Source: Prochlorococcus marinus str. SB
GTDB taxonomy: Bacteria; Cyanobacteriota; Cyanobacteriia; PCC-6307; Cyanobiaceae
Reading direction: 5' to 3'
Length of the DNA: 64,000 nt
Assembly: GCF_000760115.1 (NCBI RefSeq)
Contig: NZ_JNAS01000002.1
Location: 1,054,001-1,118,000 of the forward strand
Shown here: positions 1 through 9,469 of the stretch, piece after piece
Numbering within the stretch: position 1 is the stretch's first letter
Layout of the letters: each line of letters begins with the position of its first letter
The notes under the pieces: generated by a model
The model's database searches: none
What the model was told of the DNA's origin: nothing
The model's input: the letters and a program-made list of their open reading frames with translations, nothing else
Position numbers and translations under genes: made by a program

Positions 1-794
1 AGGCTTACATATCTATCGAAGACCCTGATATAAGAGTCGCTGGTAAAGGTATAAAGCTGCTAAAAGAAGCTGGAATACAAGTTCACTTAGGATTATGTAA
101 AAAGGAATCCCTAGATTTAAATAGGGCTTTCATTCATAGGAATATTACTAAAAAGGCATTTGGTGTTTTTAAATGGGCAATGAGTATTGATGGAAGAATA
201 GCTTTAAAAAATGGAAAAAGTAAATGGATTACTAATGAAGAATCACGGGCATTAGTACACTCTTTTAGATCAGAATTTGATGCAATAATCATTGGTGGAA
301 ACACATTAAGAAGAGATAATCCACTCTTAACTTCCAGAGGTTCCAAAAATCCTGAGCCTTTGCGGGTTGTGTTTACAAAAAGTTTAGACTTGCCAACAAA
401 ATCTAATCTTTGGGATTGTAATAAGGCAAAAACATTACTTATTTATGATTCTTCAACAGCAAATGAAAGCTACCTCTCAAGGATTCCAAAATGTGTGGAT
501 GTTGAAAAGGTATCATCAGATAATCCAGAGTTAATTTCAAAAATACTAGCTAAAAGGGGATGTAACAAAGTTTTGTGGGAATGTGGCCCTAGATTGGCTA
601 CCGCCGCTATTAAATCTAATTGTATTCAGGAATTTATAACTTTTATTGCTCCAAAAATTTTGGGCGGAGAAAATAGTATGAATCCTTTTGGTGATTTTAA
701 ATTTGAAGATATGCATGAAATTATTAAATTAAGTGATTCACAGTTTAGTTTGATTGGAAGTGATATATGTATAAAGAGCTCATTCAAAAATTAA
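1..794 (+). CDS. ribD: Riboflavin biosynthesis deaminase/reductase RibD, 5' end cut by window
   Basis: Bifunctional enzyme of riboflavin synthesis: it deaminates the pyrimidine intermediate and then reduces its ribosyl side chain. The reading frame is open from base 3 with no start in the window, so the first ~100 residues (zinc deaminase core) lie outside. The end of the deaminase domain is seen as VAGKGIKLLKEAGI. The reductase domain follows, with KWAMSIDGRIA, GGNTLRRDNPLLTSR and WECGPRLA. An internal ATG at 180 begins in the middle of the conserved KWAMS motif and is not the real start. The family assignment is clear; only the missing 5' part limits it. Confidence 0.9.
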   Translation, partial: AYISIEDPDIRVAGKGIKLLKEAGIQVHLGLCKKESLDLNRAFIHRNITKKAFGVFKWAMSIDGRIALKNGKSKWITNEESRALVHSFRSEFDAIIIGGNTLRRDNPLLTSRGSKNPEPLRVVFTKSLDLPTKSNLWDCNKAKTLLIYDSSTANESYLSRIPKCVDVEKVSSDNPELISKILAKRGCNKVLWECGPRLATAAIKSNCIQEFITFIAPKILGGENSMNPFGDFKFEDMHEIIKLSDSQFSLIGSDICIKSSFKN

Positions 795-907
795 TTTTTA
801 CAATAATTTCTATGCGTCAAAGTACCGTACGGTTCTTACCCCAAAAAAAAATACAGATACGGAAATTCATCGTTTAGTTTATAATAAAAGCAAATTTGTT
901 AACAACT

Positions 908-2770
908 ATGCCAATAAGACAGGATGATAATCAACCTAATAGAAGATTTGGAATTGTAAATATTATTTTGATAGGAGTTGGAGCATTACTTCTTTTTAGT
1001 AGCCTGTTCCCTAACCAAAATATGCAAATACCAAGAGTCCCTTACTCATTATTTATTGATCAGGTTAATGATGGGGAGGTTAAGCGTGCCTATATCACTC
1101 AAGAACAAATTAGATATGAGTTAAATGGAGCTGAAGAAGGTGCACCCTCTGTTTTAGCAACAACCCCAATTTTTGATATGGACCTTCCACAAAGGTTAGA
1201 GAGTAAAGGGGTGGAATTCGCTGCCGCACCTCCCAAAAAACCTAATTTTTTCTCAACCATATTGAGTTGGGTTGTTCCTCCTTTAATTTTTATTCTTGTT
1301 TTACAATTCTTCGCCAGAAGAAGTATGGGTGGAGGAGGTGCTCAGGGTGCTCTTAGTTTTACTAAAAGTAAAGCAAAAGTTTACGTGCCTGATGATGAAT
1401 CAAAAGTGACATTTGCTGATGTAGCTGGGGTTGATGAAGCTAAGGATGAATTAACGGAAATAGTTGATTTTCTAAAAAAACCTGAGAGATACACAGATAT
1501 CGGTGCGCGAATACCAAAAGGGGTACTTCTTGTGGGACCTCCAGGAACAGGTAAAACTCTTCTTTCGAAAGCTGTTGCGGGAGAAGCAGAAGTTCCTTTC
1601 TTTATAATTTCAGGTTCTGAATTTGTCGAGCTTTTTGTTGGTGCAGGTGCTGCAAGAGTAAGAGATTTATTCGAACAAGCAAAGAAAAAAGCTCCATGTA
1701 TTATCTTTATTGATGAATTGGATGCTATTGGTAAAAGTCGTTCTGGATCTATGGGGGTCGTTGGCGGTAATGATGAAAGAGAACAAACTTTAAATCAGCT
1801 TCTTACTGAAATGGATGGATTTGCTTCAGCTGATAAGCCAGTTATAGTACTTGCTGCTACTAACCAGCCTGAAGTCCTCGATGCTGCACTTCTTAGACCA
1901 GGAAGATTTGACAGACAAGTTTTAGTTGATAGACCAGATTTGTCTGGTAGAAAAACTATATTGGAGATATATACCAAAAAGGTTAAACTAGCTGATTCAA
2001 TTGACTTGGACTCTATTGCACAAGCTACTAGCGGGTTCGCTGGAGCCGATTTAGCCAACATGGTAAATGAGGCTGCTTTACTTGCGGCTAGAGCTAAAAG
2101 GAAAAGTGTAGAACAACAAGACCTTAGCGAAGCTATTGAAAGAGTTGTGGCGGGATTGGAAAAGAAGAGTCGTGTTTTGCAAGATGATGAAAAGAAAGTT
2201 GTTGCCTATCACGAAGTCGGTCATGCAATAGTTGGTCATCTAATGCCAGGAGGTTCAAAAGTTGCCAAGATTTCAATTGTACCAAGAGGTATGAGTGCAC
2301 TTGGTTATACTCTTCAATTGCCAACAGAAGAAAGATTTTTGAATTCTAAAGAGGAATTAAAAGGACAAATAGCTACACTTCTTGGAGGAAGATCAGCTGA
2401 AGAGGTTGTTTTTGGAAAGATTACTACTGGAGCCTCAAATGACTTACAAAGAGCAACTGACATAGCAGAACAAATGGTTGGTACATTCGGAATGAGTGAT
2501 ATTCTTGGACCCCTTGCTTATGACAAACAAGGTGGAGGTCAGTTTTTAGGGAATGGAAACAACCCAAGAAGATCTGTAAGTGATGCTACTGCTCAAGCAA
2601 TAGACAAAGAGGTTAGAGATTTAGTTGATGATGCACACGAAACAGCACTTAATATTTTGAGGAATAATTTATCTCTTCTTGAATCGATTTCTCAAAAAAT
2701 TCTTCAAGAAGAAGTCATAGAAGGGGATGAACTCAAAACTCTTTTGGCAGAAAGTAAAATGCCTGCATAG
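908..2770 (+). CDS. ftsH: ATP-dependent zinc metalloprotease FtsH
   Basis: Membrane-anchored AAA+ protease. In cyanobacteria FtsH complexes degrade damaged membrane proteins, including photosystem II D1; which paralogue this is cannot be settled here. From the ATG at 908 it has 620 residues. Two membrane segments (about 16-34 and 114-134) flank a luminal/periplasmic domain. The AAA module carries Walker A GPPGTGKT near residue 210, Walker [10 protein letters not shown] and the arginine-finger region RPGRFDRQV. The zinc site HEVGH is near residue 435. The frame can be extended to a TTG at 896, but ATG 908 (MPIRQDDN) is the more natural start. It lies 28 bases upstream of argF on the same strand. 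Confidence 0.96.
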   Translation: MPIRQDDNQPNRRFGIVNIILIGVGALLLFSSLFPNQNMQIPRVPYSLFIDQVNDGEVKRAYITQEQIRYELNGAEEGAPSVLATTPIFDMDLPQRLESKGVEFAAAPPKKPNFFSTILSWVVPPLIFILVLQFFARRSMGGGGAQGALSFTKSKAKVYVPDDESKVTFADVAGVDEAKDELTEIVDFLKKPERYTDIGARIPKGVLLVGPPGTGKTLLSKAVAGEAEVPFFIISGSEFVELFVGAGAARVRDLFEQAKKKAPCIIFIDELDAIGKSRSGSMGVVGGNDEREQTLNQLLTEMDGFASADKPVIVLAATNQPEVLDAALLRPGRFDRQVLVDRPDLSGRKTILEIYTKKVKLADSIDLDSIAQATSGFAGADLANMVNEAALLAARAKRKSVEQQDLSEAIERVVAGLEKKSRVLQDDEKKVVAYHEVGHAIVGHLMPGGSKVAKISIVPRGMSALGYTLQLPTEERFLNSKEELKGQIATLLGGRSAEEVVFGKITTGASNDLQRATDIAEQMVGTFGMSDILGPLAYDKQGGGQFLGNGNNPRRSVSDATAQAIDKEVRDLVDDAHETALNILRNNLSLLESISQKILQEEVIEGDELKTLLAESKMPA

Positions 2771-2798
2771 TAGAATTTACGTTTTCATGGAAAGTTAG

Positions 2799-3725
2799 AT
2801 GCTAAAGCCAATCAAGCTTGCTAACAAAAATTTTTTATCAAGCTTGGATACTTCAAGTGAGGAATTTTTACATATTTTAGAAATCGCTAATAACTTTAAA
2901 AATAAAGATTTAAATATCGAATTAAAAAATAAAGTTTTAGGACTGATTTTTGATAAGGCCTCTACTCGTACAAGGGTTAGTTTTCAAGTGGCAATGTCAA
3001 GGCTTGGTGGCACTACAGTTGATCTGAATCCCACTACTTCCCAAATTGGGAGGGGAGAGCCAATTAAAGATACAGCAAGAGTTTTAAGTAGATATTGTGA
3101 TGTTCTTGCGATTAGAACTTATAAACAATCTGATTTGGAGGAGTATGCAAAATGGTCTTCAAAACCAGTTATTAACGCCCTTACAGATTTGGAACATCCC
3201 TGCCAAGCTTTAGCGGACTTTCTAACTATTAAAGAAGAGTTTATTGATATTAAGAATGTAGTTTTGACATTTATTGGAGATGGGAATAACGTCGCTAATT
3301 CTCTTATTCTTTGTGGAGCTTTATTAGGTGTTGAAATTAGGATTGCATGTCCTAAAGGTTATGAACCTAACTCGTTGTTGATAGACAAAGCATATGAAAT
3401 ATATAAAAATAAGAATTTATTGACGATTACTGATGATCCCAATACTGCTGTTTCAGGAGCAAATGTTCTTTATACAGATGTTTGGTCATCTATGGGAGAA
3501 GAAAATCAAAAAGATGAAAAAGAAAAAGTTTTTAATGGTTTTACTATTGACAGTGATTTAGTTAGTAAGGCTGATAAAGATGCAATTATTCTTCATTGCC
3601 TTCCTGCGTATAGATCCAAAGAGATAACTGATGAAATATTCGAAAGTCATAAAAGTAGAATTTTTGATCAAGCTGAAAATAGATTGCATGCTCAACAAGC
3701 TCTTTTATCTTGCATTCTCCAGTAG
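2799..3725 (+). CDS. argF: Ornithine carbamoyltransferase
   Basis: Transfers the carbamoyl group from carbamoyl phosphate to ornithine, giving citrulline in cytosolic arginine synthesis. The 308-residue length is normal. The carbamoyl-phosphate site is seen as STRTR (about residue 52). HPCQALADF and the C-terminal HCLPAYR, which carries the catalytic cysteine of OTCases, follow. The ornithine loop appears as SMGEE. It follows ftsH by 28 bases and precedes lexA by 57 bases, but lexA has its own operator, so the two are probably separate transcripts. Confidence 0.96.
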   Translation: MLKPIKLANKNFLSSLDTSSEEFLHILEIANNFKNKDLNIELKNKVLGLIFDKASTRTRVSFQVAMSRLGGTTVDLNPTTSQIGRGEPIKDTARVLSRYCDVLAIRTYKQSDLEEYAKWSSKPVINALTDLEHPCQALADFLTIKEEFIDIKNVVLTFIGDGNNVANSLILCGALLGVEIRIACPKGYEPNSLLIDKAYEIYKNKNLLTITDDPNTAVSGANVLYTDVWSSMGEENQKDEKEKVFNGFTIDSDLVSKADKDAIILHCLPAYRSKEITDEIFESHKSRIFDQAENRLHAQQALLSCILQ

Positions 3726-3752
3726 GAATACTTGCGAACAAATTAATAAAAG

Positions 3753-3766
3753 GGTACAAATGTATT
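3753..3766. promoter_or_regulatory. Upstream LexA-type operator of lexA
   Basis: GGTACAAATGTATT fits the cyanobacterial LexA box RGTACNNNDGTWCB at all constrained positions but one (T in place of the next-to-last C). It sits 16 bases upstream of the lexA start codon and is one of two tandem boxes, so negative autoregulation of lexA is likely. No binding data; the call rests on consensus match and position. Confidence 0.7.
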
Positions 3767-3768
3767 AG

Positions 3769-3782
3769 AGTACATTTGTTTT
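3769..3782. promoter_or_regulatory. Second LexA-type operator, abutting the lexA start codon
   Basis: AGTACATTTGTTTT is a second match to RGTACNNNDGTWCB with the same single mismatch. It starts 16 bases after the first box, about one and a half helical turns, and ends at the base before the ATG. A repressor bound here would cover the translation start region, implying that the promoter lies immediately upstream and the 5' leader is very short. Confidence 0.68.
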
Positions 3783-4400
3783 ATGGAAACTTGTTCAGAG
3801 GACGATCTTACCCAAGCTCAGAATGAGCTCTATGGATGGATAAAAGATTATATGAAAAACTTTCAACATAGCCCATCCATTAGGCAGATGATGCAAGCTA
3901 TGGGATTAAAATCTCCTGCTCCAATTCAAAGTCGCTTAAAACATTTGCAGGAAAAGGGATATATCTCTTGGCAAGAGGGTAAAGCAAGAACTATGCAGAT
4001 AGTAGATGAAATTATAGAAGGAGTACCAATTATGGGTTCTGTGGCAGCAGGAGGACTAATTGAAACTTATTCTGATGTTCAAGATAATTTGGATATTTCT
4101 GATGTTTTAAAAAAGAAAAATGTTTTTGCACTTACCGTTAATGGAGATTCTATGATAGATGCATATATTGCAGATGGAGATATGGTTTTGATGGAGCCTA
4201 TTAAAGATTCATATTCTCTTAGGAATGGAACTATTGTTAGTGCAATGGTTCCAGGATTAGGTACAACTTTAAAGTATTTTGTTAAGAGAGGAGGAAAAAT
4301 ATTTCTTGAAGCAGCAAATCCAGAGTATGAACCAATCGAGTTAAATTTAGATGAAGTTGTTTTTCAAGGAAAATTATTAGCTGTCTGGCGAAAAGTTTAA
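3783..4400 (+). CDS. lexA: LexA repressor
   Basis: SOS-type repressor with autocleavage. The 205 residues split into an N-terminal winged helix-turn-helix (about 10-70; SPSIRQMMQAMGLKS as recognition region) and a C-terminal S24 peptidase-like domain. The cleavage site Ala89-Gly90 is intact in SVAAGG. The catalytic pair is present as Ser123 in GDSMID and Lys164 in TTLKYF, so self-cleavage should be possible. Two LexA-type boxes directly precede the start codon. In some cyanobacteria LexA has roles beyond SOS; the sequence cannot decide this. Confidence 0.95.
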   Translation: METCSEDDLTQAQNELYGWIKDYMKNFQHSPSIRQMMQAMGLKSPAPIQSRLKHLQEKGYISWQEGKARTMQIVDEIIEGVPIMGSVAAGGLIETYSDVQDNLDISDVLKKKNVFALTVNGDSMIDAYIADGDMVLMEPIKDSYSLRNGTIVSAMVPGLGTTLKYFVKRGGKIFLEAANPEYEPIELNLDEVVFQGKLLAVWRKV

Positions 4401-4465
4401 TTTTAGGTAAATTCATATTTTGAAAATATAAATATCAAAGTTTAAATTGGTATATTTGAAGTCGT

Positions 4466-4538
4466 GGGGCCATAGCTCAGTTGGTAGAGCACCTGCATGG
4501 CATGCAGGGTGTCAGCGGTTCGAGTCCGCTTGGCTCCA
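4466..4538 (+). tRNA. tRNA-Ala (GGC)
   Basis: A 73-base cloverleaf. The acceptor arms GGGGCCA and TGGCTCC pair except for tolerated ends, with discriminator A. D-arm region TAGCTCAGTTGGTAGAGC. Anticodon stem CCTGC/GCAGG encloses loop ATGGCAT, anticodon GGC. T-arm AGCGGTTCGAGTCCGCT. CCA is not encoded. It marks the left edge of the surface-polysaccharide island, a common position for tRNA genes in Prochlorococcus islands. Confidence 0.96.
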
Positions 4539-4959
4539 TTAGGATTTACGCTAGCTATGTCAATTTGTTTCTATGAAAATAAACAAGAATACAATATTTA
4601 TCTTAGTGCCTAAATATGTATCAATATGTGTTCTCTGCGAGGAACTCTGTGAGCTTTAACCCTTGCGTATAGGTAAAAGGGGTATTTAGTATTTTAATTC
4701 TTACGGTCTATACAAAGCTAATTTAGAAAAAGAAATTGCGAGAAGATATAAAGCACGAATAACTCCTTGCTTGTTCCATTACTGAAATAAAGGTTAAGTT
4801 TTTGAACAATATTTTAAAAAAATCTATAGGTCAATATCTATCCAACTTTTTTCTAATTTCTAAAAGAAAAGAACAACTATAAAAATATTAGTAAGATTTT
4901 TCATTGTGCAAAATTAAGATGTATCTATAATAATTTATAGTCTCTATAAAGTTTAAGTT
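4539..4959. other. Gene-free stretch after tRNA-Ala
   Basis: About 420 bases without a convincing gene. A short plus-strand open run at about 4698-4784 encodes a peptide ending in KARITPCLFHY before a stop, but it has no start codon after the preceding in-frame stop and I cannot assign it. It may be the tail of a decayed gene. No hairpin followed by a T-run and no second copy of the tRNA 3' end were found. Confidence 0.4.
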
Positions 4960-5691
4960 ATGAAGATCCTTAATTTAGGTTGTGGAGCTAAAACTTCAGA
5001 TTCAGAAGATATAGTTAATATAGACTGGTCTATTTTATTAAGATTGAGAAAAAATAATCTTATGAGATTTGCATCATTTTTTTTAGGAGAAAATCGTATA
5101 AAAAGGCTTAAAGAATTACCTAATAATATTCAAGTCCATGATTTAAGAAAAGGCATCCCTTTCAAGGAATTCAGTGTTGACGCTGTTTATTCTTCCCACG
5201 TTTTAGAACATATAGACAGGCAAGATGTACCTCGTTTTTTAAACGAAATTTTTAGGGTTCTAAAACCTCAGGGTATAATCAGGATTGTGGTACCGAACTT
5301 TTCTTATTTATGTTCTGAATATATCAAAAATTATAATAAATGTTTTGAATGCAACAACTCAAGAATATTGCATGATAATTTTGTAGCAGACATAATAGAG
5401 CAATCAGTTAGGAGAGAGTGTTCAGGCACCTCAAAACAGAAAAAATTTCCAAGAAAAATTGAAAATTTATTTTTTGGAGATGCAAGAAAGAGAGGAGAAA
5501 CTCATCAATGGATGTACGATCAATTTAATTTAAAAAATCTTTTGTTAGATGCTAGTTTTCAGGAAATTAAAGTTCATTCCTTCCTAACAAGTGATATTGC
5601 TGATTGGGGAAGATATGGTTTGGACCTAAATAATCAAGGTGAGGAATATAAGCCAAATTCACTTTATATGGAGGCCAGAAAAATTTTTTAA
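4960..5691 (+). CDS. SAM-dependent methyltransferase (class I, Methyltransf_11-like)
   Basis: A 243-residue Rossmann-fold methyltransferase of unknown substrate. The SAM-binding motif I is at the very N-terminus (LNLGCGAK, residues 4-11), followed by an acidic position (VNID). VDAVYSSHVLEHID (about 74-87) and LKPQGIIRIVVPNF form the later core motifs. Its position in a glycan island suggests methylation of a sugar or carrier. It is the only intact gene in the first 4.5 kb of the island. A decayed copy of its first ~25 codons lies at 9742-9835. Confidence 0.85.
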   Translation: MKILNLGCGAKTSDSEDIVNIDWSILLRLRKNNLMRFASFFLGENRIKRLKELPNNIQVHDLRKGIPFKEFSVDAVYSSHVLEHIDRQDVPRFLNEIFRVLKPQGIIRIVVPNFSYLCSEYIKNYNKCFECNNSRILHDNFVADIIEQSVRRECSGTSKQKKFPRKIENLFFGDARKRGETHQWMYDQFNLKNLLLDASFQEIKVHSFLTSDIADWGRYGLDLNNQGEEYKPNSLYMEARKIF

Positions 5692-5909
5692 ATATAATAT
5701 TATTTTTAATAACTTGAATAAAATAAATTAGTAAATAAGTAGTATAAACAAAGATGAACTAGATAAAGTTGAGTTAGAATTGAAAATGAATCATAAGCAA
5801 AAAGGAAATTAATAAACTTAATTCATTAGATAATAATTGATAAAGTTTTAAAAGAAATCAGAGTAGAAAAATAAAAATTAAAAGAAAAGGATCCCATGGA
5901 ACAATCTAA
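5692..5909. other. Non-coding gap before the first FkbM relic
   Basis: No open frame of note and no clear hairpin or promoter. It is very AT-rich and may include the unrecognisable 5' part of the FkbM-type gene whose remains follow. Confidence 0.35.
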
Positions 5910-6449
5910 AGTTTTGAAAAATATCTAATGCCTACAAACTCCTAAAACAAAATTCAAAAATTGACAAATTACGGACTATTTTCCAAGGACGACAGTTGGA
6001 GCTTTTGAGGGAACTATTGAAATAAACGTTTCAGAAAACTTATATTCTTCTTTAGTTTTCCTTATCATACTGGCCCACATTAAAGCAGCTTAAGAATCAT
6101 CAAATGTTGATAAGGAAAAAGTAAAGATAAATAGATTAAAAAATTTTTTGAGACTTAAATTTAAAGGATAACTTTATTGTCAAAATAGATACTCAAGGGT
6201 AAGAATGGGATATCCTTGGGGTGAAGATTCAGTAATAAGTCTGCCAATTTGTAAGAGAATTTAATGCGAATTATTGATTGAAGAACTTTATAATGCCCAA
6301 AAAATTAGATTGAAATCAAAAATTTTTTTTAAAATAAAGGATTTAAAATTTGGTTATTTTATCCAGGGTTAACTGGTAACATTAAAGGAAAACTTCTTCA
6401 AATTGACACTTTATTTTTTAAAGAAAAACCAATTTATAAATATTATTAA
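5910..6449 (+). pseudogene. Broken FkbM-family methyltransferase, first copy
   Basis: The remains spread over all three frames. Residues NAYKLLKQNSKIDKLRTIF (from 5927) resemble the early part of FkbM domains. A shift near 5985 leads to TVGAFEGTIEINVSENLYSS. A stop at 6091 interrupts AHIKAA/ESSNVDKEKVKINRLKNFF. The hallmark KIDTQG is followed by a stop at 6200 and then EWDIL. A further shift leads to YPGLTGNIKGKLLQIDTLFFK, ending at 6447-6449. FkbM proteins are SAM-dependent O-methyltransferases often acting on sugars. The 5' third is missing and several independent lesions rule out a working gene. Confidence 0.82.
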
Positions 6450-6533
6450 ATAAATATTTCATAAATTAATTTGTTTCGCTGAATTAGATACAGTAATTAA
6501 AATTAATGGTAAAGTTATTAAAAATTAAATAAG

Positions 6534-8375
6534 TTGACAAGAATTAAACATATTGATGGTCTTCGTGCAATTGCAATAATAGCAGTAGTGTTTTATCATG
6601 CCTTTCCAAAAACATTCCCAAATGGATACTTAGGAGTTGATTACTTTCTTGCCATTAGTGGTTTTGTAATATCAAAAAAATATTTTTTAGACGAAGATAA
6701 ATTTTCTTTCAAGGAATTTTGGTCTAAAAGAATAACTAGACTATACCCTCAAATGCTAGCTTGAGTTGGGGTTTGCCTACCAGTAGCATGGATGACTATG
6801 CATCCTGATCATCTCAAAATTTTAGCCAGAGTTCTATTGCAACATTAATTGGAGCTAATAATTTCTTACTTTACTTGGCAGGTGGATATTGGAATTTCTC
6901 CAACGAATTTAAGCCATTATTTAATACATGGAGTTTAGGACTTGAAGAACAATTTTATTTTCTAATAGCTATAACTTTTTCTTTTTTTCAACGCTTCAAA
7001 ATATCTAAAGAATTTATAAAAAAAGTTTTTTTATTATCTTTTTTTATAAGTTTAATTGCAAGTGGTTTTGGTGCAATATATTTCCAAAGTGCTAATTATC
7101 TACTTCTCATAGGTAGATTTTGGGAATTTGCAATTGGTATATATGCTGCTTATCTAGCAAAGAAAAATTTAAAGTGGATTACAAATTCAATTACTAATAT
7201 TTGCTTTTTATTGATAGTAATTATTCCAATAGCAATACCAATAGAAACTTCTAGATATGCACCTAATCCTTTTTTATTAATTCCACTGATTGGGGTCTTA
7301 GTTATTTGCGCTAGTGAAAACAAATCAGTATCTACATACTTACTCTCTTCAAAAGTATTTGTTTATATTGGTTTATCAAGTTATGCGATATATCTTTATC
7401 ATCAACCATTGCTTGCATTTACAAGGCTAAACTCCTTCAATGGTCTAAATACTTTAGAAACCTTCTACTTGGTTCTTGGATCATTTTTAATAGGATTTTA
7501 GATGTATGAGCTCATAGAGAAAGGAAGGATATTTTATACTTTAAAAAAAGGAAAAATTTTTATATTTAACCCTAAAATTCTTCTTTTAATATCAGGAATA
7601 ATTTTACTAATAAATGTACCAATTTTTTTTAACAAAGGTTATTTTGTTTTGAGATTTCCTTATATGCTGTTGGATGGAAAACCTCCAGCTGGATTTCTGG
7701 GGGGGAAAGGATATACAGATCATCCATATATTTATCTTGAAAAAAAGTTTCCAAAATTTAATAATGACGAACAAATTAAAAATGAAGTTCATCAAGTAAA
7801 TATTTTGTTATTTGGGAATAGCATAACTAGAGATTTGATTAACTCATTAGAAATAATAGATTCTAGGAATGATGAAATAAACTTTAATTATTCTTATCAT
7901 CGTTCATTAATTGAAGAAAAAGAGATTTTAAATGAAGCAGATATAATTATCATTCAATTAGAAAATAAAGGTAATTTAGATTTCAAAGTTGATGAGCAGC
8001 TTTTGGGTAAATACAAAAACTTTTCAAATAAAATAATATGGTATAAGACTAGGGAATTATTTGCTAAGAATATAACTCCAGTAATTTTTAAAAAGCAATT
8101 GAGTGAAAGAGCTAACTTTAAAATAGAAAATATAGATTCTTATTATTGCAAAGAAAATGATGTCCTAACAACTAAATTTAAATCAAACAATAATCCATTA
8201 GTTTTTATTGATTCTCAATGTGCATTTAATGATGAAAATGGAATGAAAAATTCTAACATCTCAGGATGGCCAAGTCTATACATTTGATGGGATGCATCTT
8301 AGTTATGCTGGCGCTGAAAGACTTGCCAATATTTTGACAAAATCAAATATATTCAATAAGATTTTTGGTCTATAA
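6534..8375 (+). pseudogene. Broken acyltransferase-3 / SGNH O-acyltransferase (OafA-like)
   Basis: When the lesions are bridged this is one gene of about 610 codons: an integral membrane acyltransferase-3 domain (KHIDGLRAIAIIAVVFYH at the start, GYLGVDYFLAISGFVIS, then TWSLGLEEQFYFL) followed by a C-terminal SGNH domain (GNSITRD near 7815; FDGMHLSYAGAERLAN at the end). Lesions: TGA at 6762, loss of one base in the A4T4 run near 6816-6823, TAG at 7499, and a frameshift near 8270-8280. The first codon is TTG with no ATG upstream. Such enzymes O-acetylate lipopolysaccharide or other surface glycans and are classic antigen-switching genes. Confidence 0.85.
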
Positions 8376-8419
8376 AAAGATCATTTATTTTTAAATGTAA
8401 TTTATTAATGGGTAGAAAA

Positions 8420-8903
8420 TCCAAAAAATCAATTATCCTTGAGGCAAATCCTGCAAATACTTCTTTTTTAGAAATATTTAAAAAAGAAAATTAATATCTT
8501 AAAAAAGCTTACTGCTTAGCTTCCAAAAGTAACTTTTTTCATTCCAGAATACCAAAATAATAAATATGGAAACCACGAAAATAGTCATGGCTCACATCAT
8601 AAAAATATATTCAAAACCACAAATAATTTTTGTAAAGTAGAATCTATAAGAATGGAAAGTTTTATATCTTTATATAAACAAAATGTAAATGCATTAATCA
8701 AAGTGGATATAGAAGGTAATTGAAAAGAGTATGCTTAAAAATCTTTTATAAAAATTTTATTAAAGTATAATTATTTTGCTAGAAATAAATATATAAAAGG
8801 ACTGTATCTAACAATAAATTTTTTTGGAAGCTGGATTAAAAAAATTTAAAGAGGATGTATTGAGAAAATCTACAAACTATATGTAATAATTAAAATTTCG
8901 TAA
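8420..8903 (+). pseudogene. Broken FkbM-family methyltransferase, second copy
   Basis: A separate FkbM relic, different in sequence from the first. IILEANPANTSFLEIFKKE (8432 onward) is in one frame. After a shift near 8490-8505 the frame continues with VTFFIPEYQNNKYGNHENS, then CKVESIRMESFISLYKQ and the family hallmark ALIKVDIEGN. Stops occur at 8517, 8721 and 8736, and more follow. It lies 45 bases behind the broken acyltransferase, so three consecutive glycan-modifying genes on this strand are all dead. Confidence 0.75.
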
Positions 8904-9028
8904 ATAATATTTATTTTTTTAATAAAAATTAGGGTTAATTTAAAGATCCTAATAGACCTTCAATTAACTGATTTTGGATATCTTCTTATTTAATAAGATT
9001 ATCAGCAAGAGACTTTAAATTAATTAGA

Positions 9029-9469
9029 TTAGTTACTTGAACTACTTCCTGATCCACCTCCAGATCCTCCAATAGCAATACCTGCCCCTATAACTAATAG
9101 AGGTAAGATACCAACTGGACAATCTCCATCTGTAATAACTTTACCTTCAGATAACAGATTATCTGTCTTGATACTATCACCCTTTGTTTTGGACAAATTT
9201 GTATTTTTCCAAACTATTTTTTTTCTTTTAATTACATCAGCATCTGAAATTAAGAATTTTTGATTTTGAACTTCTACGTATCCAGAATAATCAGTTAAGG
9301 AATTACAAAATTTAATTACTAAACTACCTCTTTTGTTAACTTTTTTTACTTTAACTTCTTCAATTGTGTCATCACCATTTGCTAATAATAATTCCGAAGC
9401 ATAAATTGATACTTGTTGGAATGGTATTAAGGAAAGAAATGAAGCAAAAATAATTTTATTTAGGTTCAT
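9029..9469 (-). CDS. Secreted or membrane-anchored hypothetical protein with Gly/Ser tail
   Basis: Not recognised. The 146 residues begin with a signal peptide-like segment (NKIIFASFLSLIPFQQVSIYAS). A small lysine-rich, beta-prone middle region follows (KVKKVNKRGSLVIKF, SGYVEVQNQKFLISDADVI). Near the end is a short hydrophobic stretch (ILPLLVIGAGIAIGG, 121-135), then a tail made only of Gly, Ser and Asn. The tail lacks the basic cluster of a PEP-CTERM signal, so it is probably not an exosortase substrate. It stands alone between a pseudogene and a decayed duplicate. Confidence 0.6.
   Translation of the reverse strand: MNLNKIIFASFLSLIPFQQVSIYASELLLANGDDTIEEVKVKKVNKRGSLVIKFCNSLTDYSGYVEVQNQKFLISDADVIKRKKIVWKNTNLSKTKGDSIKTDNLLSEGKVITDGDCPVGILPLLVIGAGIAIGGSGGGSGSSSSN

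Noticed and set aside
4698-4784. Short open stretch ending in KARITPCLFHY after tRNA-Ala
   Set aside because: No start codon after the preceding stop and no recognisable family; kept only as a possible remnant in the gap description.
4539-9028. High-light-inducible (hli) genes, often found in Prochlorococcus islands
   Set aside because: The short ExxNGRxAMxGF-type motif was looked for in the gaps and not found in any frame.
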